From: Gemmatimonadota bacterium
Lineage (GTDB): Bacteria > Gemmatimonadota > Gemmatimonadetes > Longimicrobiales > Gaopeijiaceae
Assembly: GCA_021295835.1 (NCBI GenBank)
Contig: JAGWBP010000044.1
Span: 2,551-12,317 of the forward strand
Direction of reading: 5' to 3'
Length of the DNA stretch: 9,767 nucleotides
The translations under genes and the position numbers were made by a program. Below, piece after piece: positions 6,074 to 9,767 of this stretch. Each line of letters opens with the position of its first letter. Position 1 is the first letter of the stretch. The notes under the pieces are model-generated. The model searched no databases. It had not been told where the DNA came from and worked only from the letters and a program-made list of their open reading frames with translations.

Positions 6074-8916
6074 TGGCCCCCGTCGCCCCTCCAAGCTCCC
6101 CCATAGTGGATCGCGTTGAAGAGGAGCGGGAAGGTCCCGTGCGACTGGGCGCGGAAGGTGATCCTGGGTCCGAAGAGGAAGAGCTTCCCGGCACCGACAT
6201 CGGCCTCGATCATGCTCGTGCCGCCCTCGAGTCGATGCTGGCCCCACGCCCAACCGCTCACCAGGGGCTCGGGCGAATCGTACCATGCCAGCCGCCGGAC
6301 CTCCGTCGCGCCTTCGCCGATCCGAAAGACCGGAGTGTGACTGTGCAGCGCGTGCAGGCGCTCGCCCAGCCCGTGGGTCGCCGGAGATCCGTGCTCGATC
6401 CGAAGAGTGTGGATCGACCCGGGCGTGAAGTACTCCTCGCGGCTCGGCGGTTCCCCCTCCTCGTCCGCCAGGTGGCTCGAGAGGGGCAGGCCGAGCTCGG
6501 TGCCCAGCGCCGTGGACGACCCTATCGCCACTACCGTGCCGCCCCCTTCCAGGAAGGCGCGGAGAGCCGGCACGCTAGCCTCGCGGGAGAGCGAGCCGAC
6601 CCGGGCGGCAAGCGAGTCGGGGAGGGTGGCCAGGAGCTCGTCGTCCACACCCTGCCAGTAGCGGGAGGAGCGCCCTCCGTCGTCGTCCAGGGCACCGTCG
6701 GGCAGCACTATCGCGTCAAAGCGCTCGTTCAGCGAGCCTGCGTCGATCTCGGGCGGGTACACGACCTCGAAGTCGAACTCGAAGTCCTCCAGGATGTGGC
6801 GGGTCCAACCCGACGCCATCGAGCCTCCGTATCGGTCCCAGAGGCCGACCCTGGGCGGCTTCAGCTCCAGCGCGCTCGCGGGAGCGGCCGACAGAGCGTG
6901 GAAGGAGACGCCCAGCTCGGCGGACCACTCCTCGAGCTGCGACCGCGCCACCTCGCCCGTCGGGAAGAAGAACGCTCCCGGCGCGAGCGAGGCTTCGGGC
7001 GCGTGGAGGGAGTCCTCGACCCAGCGGACCGTCCCCCCGCTCGCCAGCACTCGGTTCACCACCCTGAACGCCGCATTGACGTGGTCGGTCGCGTACCCTG
7101 CGGGCGACTCGACGCCCGTCACTCGGCCCGGCAGGGGATCGGCCAGCCACCCGATCTCCTCGAAGGGCCCGTCGAATTCCTCCAGGATGCGGTCGAACTC
7201 GACGCCCATCTGGAGCGCCAGCGTCCACCCGGCGTTGTCGTACGGGGCGATCGGCGGCCCGCCGGGGTACTGGAAGTCGTTCGGGTACCGTTGCGGCTCG
7301 AACATGTCGAGCACATGCGGTCGAAAGGCCTGCCGGGTCGACACCACGTACGAGCCGACCGGGTATTCGGTCCCGCCGACACTGAAGTCCTCGGTGGCGC
7401 GGTGCACTGCGACGCCACCCTTTAGCAGCGCGTTCACGAAGCGGGTGGCGGTGGCGAAGTCCCGCTGGTCGGAGCGGAGCACGTACCCGCGCGGGTCCCT
7501 CCTGGCGGGGTCGCGCAGGTGCGACTCGAAGTCGTCCCGGTCTCCGCGCCCGCCCACCTCCTCGGCGGCACGGTCGATCCACCCCGGCAGCACGGTCCAC
7601 GAATCGCGGCTACTCCGCTCGATCGAGTTGGCGCCCATGCGCCAGATGTTGAATAGCAGGTGCTCCCGGTTGCGCGACGCGTAGTCGAGCACGGCCATGT
7701 TGGCGGTCTGCGAGTACTCCACGGACTGCCGAAAGCGCCAGGGGCCCGGCTCGACGGGGAGCGGCAGGTCCCCGTGCATGATCTGGCGGGCGGGGACGAA
7801 GGGGACCTCGATCGGCGTCGGGTGCCCGATCGTCTCGGTCAGCAGTCCAATCATGTTCTTGAAGTAGGGCGTGGTGCGGAGTCCCCCATTCCACCAAGTC
7901 GAGTAGCTGGCGCCGCTCCGCATCGTGGTTCCGCCCTTCCCCTCGACGATCATCCTCTGGTGGATCGCCGAGCCCAACTGGTCTATCCCGGTAAGGACCA
8001 GCGGGTCCAGATTGTGGTTCGGCGGGTCCCGGAAGGGCGGAGCGAACATGACCGTCCCCCGCGGCGCCGTCTGGTGGTGGTTGAGTACGATCTGTGGGAA
8101 CCACTCCCGGTACATGACCCGGTTCATGTTCTCGGTCTCGGCGAGAGCGGCCATGAAGAAGTCGCGGTTGTTGTCGTGTCCCGCGTACTTCTGGTACAGG
8201 ACCGGCACGCCCCGCGTGGTGCGCTCCTCGGGGTCGTCGCTCCGCATGTACCAGTTGGCGAAGAGGTCGTGCCCGTCGGGATTGGCGTGGACCACGAGAA
8301 GGATGACGTCGTCCAGGATGCGGAGCACCTCCTCGCCGTCGCCACTCGCCATGTGCCAGAGGAGCTCGAGGAGCTGCTGTGCGGTGAGCACCTCGTTGGC
8401 GTGGAGCCCTCCGTCGATCCAGACAACCGCCCTGCCCTCGGCCGCCAGCTCCCGCGCCTCCGCCTCGCTCACCCCCGCGGCAAGCGCCAGTCGACGCGAA
8501 ATCTGCCGATATCGCGCCAGGCGCGACTGGTTGGCAGGCGAGGTGACGATGGCCATCAACTGCTCGCGCCCCTCGGAGGTCGTGCCGATGGACTCGACGG
8601 ATACGCGGTCGGACTGCTGGGCCAGCAGACGCCAGTAGTCGGCGAGGCCCCGGTAGTCGACGAGCTGGTAGTCGGCGCCGATCTCGTGGCCGAAGTGCTC
8701 CTCGGGGTCTGTGAGCAGTTGGGCGCGCGCTGGCTGCGCCGCGCACACAAGGCCTCCGAAGGCCAGTAGCGTCGCACGCGCCCGGCGGCGCCGACGTCTC
8801 CCAACTTCCACGTTGCAGGAGTTCCCCCCACGGGCCGACGGCAATCCACGTGCAATCCCGCGCAGGCGCCGAGAGCTGCGGGACGCCTCTCCACGGGCTG
8901 TTGGAAGCTTGGTCAT
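6070..8916 (-). CDS. Exported M14-family zinc carboxypeptidase-like metallopeptidase with long C-terminal extension
   Basis: An Arg-rich segment (40-47), a hydrophobic stretch (48-62) and ARA-QLL (cleavage near 65/66) form a signal peptide, so the enzyme should be exported. The M14 catalytic domain spans about 80-400. HANE (His172, Glu175) gives two zinc ligands, NPDG is at 212-215, and HDNNRD (247-252) supplies the Asn-Arg pair expected to bind the substrate carboxylate. VLNHH gives the third zinc ligand at His280 or 281, and LLTETIG places the likely catalytic Glu at 361. About 500 further residues follow, including a GATase1-like alpha/beta region (FDAIVLPDG, AFLEGGGTVVAIG, LFLFGPRITF). 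Families with this layout, 850-950 aa, are typical of Gemmatimonadota and relatives (recalled, not searched). ATG 8916 has AGGGA five bases upstream. GTG 8811 is a strong alternative because it gives a compact 30-residue signal peptide. It is the first gene of the operon, and its stop overlaps the membrane protease start. Confidence 0.93.
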   Translation of the reverse strand: MTKLPTARGEASRSSRRLRGIARGLPSARGGNSCNVEVGRRRRRRARATLLAFGGLVCAAQPARAQLLTDPEEHFGHEIGADYQLVDYRGLADYWRLLAQQSDRVSVESIGTTSEGREQLMAIVTSPANQSRLARYRQISRRLALAAGVSEAEARELAAEGRAVVWIDGGLHANEVLTAQQLLELLWHMASGDGEEVLRILDDVILLVVHANPDGHDLFANWYMRSDDPEERTTRGVPVLYQKYAGHDNNRDFFMAALAETENMNRVMYREWFPQIVLNHHQTAPRGTVMFAPPFRDPPNHNLDPLVLTGIDQLGSAIHQRMIVEGKGGTTMRSGASYSTWWNGGLRTTPYFKNMIGLLTETIGHPTPIEVPFVPARQIMHGDLPLPVEPGPWRFRQSVEYSQTANMAVLDYASRNREHLLFNIWRMGANSIERSSRDSWTVLPGWIDRAAEEVGGRGDRDDFESHLRDPARRDPRGYVLRSDQRDFATATRFVNALLKGGVAVHRATEDFSVGGTEYPVGSYVVSTRQAFRPHVLDMFEPQRYPNDFQYPGGPPIAPYDNAGWTLALQMGVEFDRILEEFDGPFEEIGWLADPLPGRVTGVESPAGYATDHVNAAFRVVNRVLASGGTVRWVEDSLHAPEASLAPGAFFFPTGEVARSQLEEWSAELGVSFHALSAAPASALELKPPRVGLWDRYGGSMASGWTRHILEDFEFDFEVVYPPEIDAGSLNERFDAIVLPDGALDDDGGRSSRYWQGVDDELLATLPDSLAARVGSLSREASVPALRAFLEGGGTVVAIGSSTALGTELGLPLSSHLADEEGEPPSREEYFTPGSIHTLRIEHGSPATHGLGERLHALHSHTPVFRIGEGATEVRRLAWYDSPEPLVSGWAWGQHRLEGGTSMIEADVGAGKLFLFGPRITFRAQSHGTFPLLFNAIHYGGAWRGDGGQ
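8890..8900. repeat. Partial copy B of the dispersed repeat
   Basis: TCCACGGGCTG matches the core of the 17-bp repeat and continues TTGG instead of CTA. GCGCCGAGAGC at 8866-8876 also recurs at 9069-9079 upstream of copy C, so copies B and C share two blocks at different spacing. It falls between the two possible starts of the M14 gene. Confidence 0.45.
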
Positions 8917-9031
8917 GGCAATCCCTGGAAACCACCCTCCCCTTCGGGCTTGCCTGTCGTTGGACAGGACTCCGCGTTGCAGCCGGCGGCTCGCGGCTGT
9001 AGTTTACGGCGGGGTCGCCCCATGCGGAAGG

Positions 9032-9069
9032 GTGCCAGGGCTGGCGGTCCGCAGATAATCTCGCGCGAG
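9032..9069 (+). promoter_or_regulatory. Candidate promoter and operator of the GYD gene
   Basis: GTGCCA (9032-9037) matches TTGACA at four positions. After 16 bases comes GATAAT (9054-9059), which matches TATAAT at five of six. The perfect 10-bp palindrome CTCGCGCGAG (9060-9069) starts directly after the -10 and covers the expected transcription start, so a repressor bound there would block it. The leader would be about 95 bases. Confidence 0.4.
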
Positions 9070-9081
9070 CGCCGAGAGCGT

Positions 9082-9098
9082 TTGTCCACGGGCTGCTA
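9082..9098. repeat. Dispersed 17-bp repeat, copy C
   Basis: This is an exact copy of the 17 bases at 5157-5173, here in the leader of the GYD gene. An exact 17-mer twice in 10 kb is unlikely by chance even at high GC. It could be a small dispersed repeat family or a protein or RNA signal. Confidence 0.65.
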
Positions 9099-9120
9099 GG
9101 GCGGCGGCTCCATTCAATGG

Positions 9121-9131
9121 CCGGTCACCGG
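9121..9131. repeat. Short palindrome CCGGT-C-ACCGG in the GYD leader
   Basis: Two perfect 5-bp arms flank one base, 31 bases before the GYD start codon. It could be an operator half-site pair. The loop is too small for an RNA hairpin unless inner pairs open. Confidence 0.3.
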
Positions 9132-9162
9132 CAGTTCACCTCAAAACCAGCTAGGCGCTTCT

Positions 9163-9486
9163 ATGGCAAAGTACATGCTTCGCACCAACTACACGCAGGC
9201 CGGGGTCGGAGGACTGCTCGCGGAGGGCGGAACCGCGCGGGAGGCAGCTCTGCGCGAGACCGTCGAGAGCGTTGGCGGCACCCTCGAGGGATTCCACTAT
9301 GCGCTCGGCGACTGCGATCTCTACCTGATCGTGGAGCTGCCGGACGGCGCGGCGGCCGCAGCGGCTCTGGCGCTGAACATCTCGGCTGCGGGCGGCCTCA
9401 CGGTCTCCACCACGGCACTGATGAGCGCCGAGGATTTGGACATCGCCGCCCGCACCAAGGTCCGGTACCGGGCGCCAGGGGCATAG
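9163..9486 (+). CDS. GYD domain-containing protein
   Basis: This 107-aa protein matches the small GYD family over its full length. It begins MAKYMLRTNYTQAGVGGLL, followed by EGGTAREAALRETVESVGG (about 20-39) and GFHYALGDCDLYLIVELPD (43-61), where the family's namesake G-[YDF]-D region is read as GDCD. It ends in the conserved TKVRYRAPGA. The fold expected is a ferredoxin-like alpha/beta dimer of the kind seen in Dabb/EthD-type stress proteins. The family's biochemical function is not established, and no catalytic residues can be named. No signal peptide or membrane segment is visible, so it should be cytoplasmic. The start ATG has only a weak AGG upstream at 9153-9155. It is transcribed divergently from the M14 operon and is followed by a gene-free region with palindromes. 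Confidence 0.9.
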   Translation: MAKYMLRTNYTQAGVGGLLAEGGTAREAALRETVESVGGTLEGFHYALGDCDLYLIVELPDGAAAAAALALNISAAGGLTVSTTALMSAEDLDIAARTKVRYRAPGA

Positions 9487-9499
9487 GGTGGACTCTACC

Positions 9500-9525
9500 T
9501 GACAGATTGTAGCGGTTATCTGTCA
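9500..9525. repeat. Interrupted palindrome, copy 1 (8-bp arms, 10-bp centre)
   Basis: TGACAGAT (9500-9507) and ATCTGTCA (9518-9525) are perfect inverted arms around TGTAGCGGTT. It is preceded by GGACTCTAC (9490-9498), echoed before copy 2. It begins 14 bases after the GYD stop. It could fold as an RNA hairpin, but no T-run follows. A dimeric protein or recombinase site is equally possible. Confidence 0.75.
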
Positions 9526-9583
9526 CTATGCAGGCTGCGACATCCCGACTGGACTAACGGACTGGAGTCTACAGGTTTTCCAG

Positions 9584-9609
9584 TGACAGATTATAGGGGT
9601 TATCTGTCA
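9584..9609. repeat. Interrupted palindrome, copy 2 (8-bp arms, 10-bp centre)
   Basis: TGACAGAT (9584-9591) and ATCTGTCA (9602-9609) surround TATAGGGGTT. It matches copy 1 at 24 of 26 positions, and both differences lie in the centre. The centre is asymmetric in the same orientation in both copies, so the pair is a direct repeat of an inverted repeat. The start-to-start distance is 84 bp, close to eight helical turns. GGAGTCTAC (9564-9572) stands upstream, as GGACTCTAC does for copy 1. Confidence 0.75.
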
Positions 9610-9630
9610 AGGTGTCCCCACCTCACCTTG
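9608..9630. repeat. Inverted repeat CAAGGTG/CACCTTG
   Basis: CAAGGTG (9608-9614) pairs with CACCTTG (9624-9630) over 9 bases. An alternative inner stem AGGTG-TCCC-CACCT (9610-9623) competes with it. It overlaps the end of palindrome copy 2. It may help end the GYD transcript, but lacks a T-run. Confidence 0.45.
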
Positions 9631-9767
9631 TCGGTCAGGCCGCGAGGGGCGCCAGCCTCCCGGCCATGTAGCTTGTCCCTACTCCGCAGACGGGAAGCTT
9701 GAAAGGGGAATCTCCACAGAGGCTTCACAGAAGTAGCCGACAAGGGATCCGGTGAACGGCCCGTCGT

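Larger units (their letters stand above)
8917..9162. other. Divergent intergenic region between M14 operon and GYD gene
   Basis: This 246-bp region must hold the promoters of both transcription units. On the minus side there is a six-pair stem CCTGTC-GTTG-GACAGG (8953-8968), 37 bases before the ATG of the peptidase, and TAAACT (9006-9001) is a weak -10 candidate with TTCCGC 17 bases further upstream. On the plus side it contains the GATAAT promoter candidate, two short palindromes and copy C of the dispersed repeat. Confidence 0.6.
9487..9767. other. Gene-free right end with several inverted repeats
   Basis: No open frame with coding character was found in the last 280 bases on either strand. 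The stretch holds two large interrupted palindromes, then CAAGGTG/CACCTTG, and a distant inverted pair CCTTGTCGG (9626-9634)/CCGACAAGG (9737-9745). Within that pair lies GAAGC (9694-9698)/GCTTC (9722-9726) around GGA-ATC-TCC. The nesting would suit a structured RNA or the end of a mobile element, but no known family was recognised. Confidence 0.5.

Noticed and set aside
5839..7425. Long plus-strand open frame of 528 codons
   Set aside because: It lies antisense to the M14 peptidase and membrane protease genes, is rich in Arg, Pro and Gly, and has no recognisable motif. It is a GC-rich shadow.
7660..8769. Plus-strand open frame of 369 codons
   Set aside because: It is fully antisense to the zinc-binding region of the M14 peptidase. 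Its Val/Glu/Arg-rich composition mirrors the true gene.
9500..9609. Intrinsic terminators after the GYD gene
   Set aside because: The stems are strong enough, but neither is followed by a T-run, and the near-identical duplicated form suggests another role. A termination role is not excluded.

Overview
The window is GC-rich DNA with strong G/C preference at third codon positions. The M14 metallopeptidase with a long C-terminal extension, the GYD-domain protein and the general composition would fit a Gemmatimonadota-like or similar high-GC Gram-negative bacterium. That assignment is an impression from protein style, not a proof. No rRNA, tRNA, CRISPR array or complete insertion sequence was found.

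Layout. (1) 1-490 looks like the edge of a mobile element. The last 27 codons of a + strand gene resemble the C-terminus of a tyrosine recombinase, including its likely tyrosine nucleophile. They are followed by 400 non-coding bases with two helically phased repeat arrays: six GCCCG units at about 10-bp steps, then three copies of GCTTGTAACCCTTCAA at exact 30-bp steps. (2) 491-2979, minus strand, is a two-gene cassette with a one-base TGATG overlap. It holds an MqsA-like zinc-finger/HTH regulator and a 625-aa ParA/MinD-like ATPase with the variant Walker A KGGVGRT and a TPR-like C-terminal half. No toxin or other effector lies beside it. (3) 2980-3302 is a relatively AT-rich gene-free spacer with small palindromes and a possible HTH remnant. 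(4) 3303-8916, minus strand, is a tight four-gene operon in transcription order: exported M14 metallopeptidase, CPBP (CAAX-type) membrane protease, Ppx/GppA phosphatase, SDR oxidoreductase. Junctions are a 4-base GTGA overlap, a 6-base gap and a 4-base ATGA overlap. (5) 8917-9162 is a divergent promoter region. (6) 9163-9486, plus strand, is a small GYD-domain protein. (7) 9487-9767 is gene-free and carries two nearly identical 26-bp interrupted palindromes 84 bp apart, plus further inverted repeats.

Reading. The operon and the GYD gene look like ordinary chromosomal genes. The left 3 kb looks accessory. Integrase tail, repeat arrays, and an HTH regulator coupled to a KGGVGR-type signalling ATPase together suggest cargo of an integrated element, possibly a conflict or defence module (inference). 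The most unusual non-coding signals are the two repeat arrays after the integrase tail, the paired palindromes at 9500-9609, and a 17-bp sequence repeated exactly at 5157-5173 and 9082-9098.
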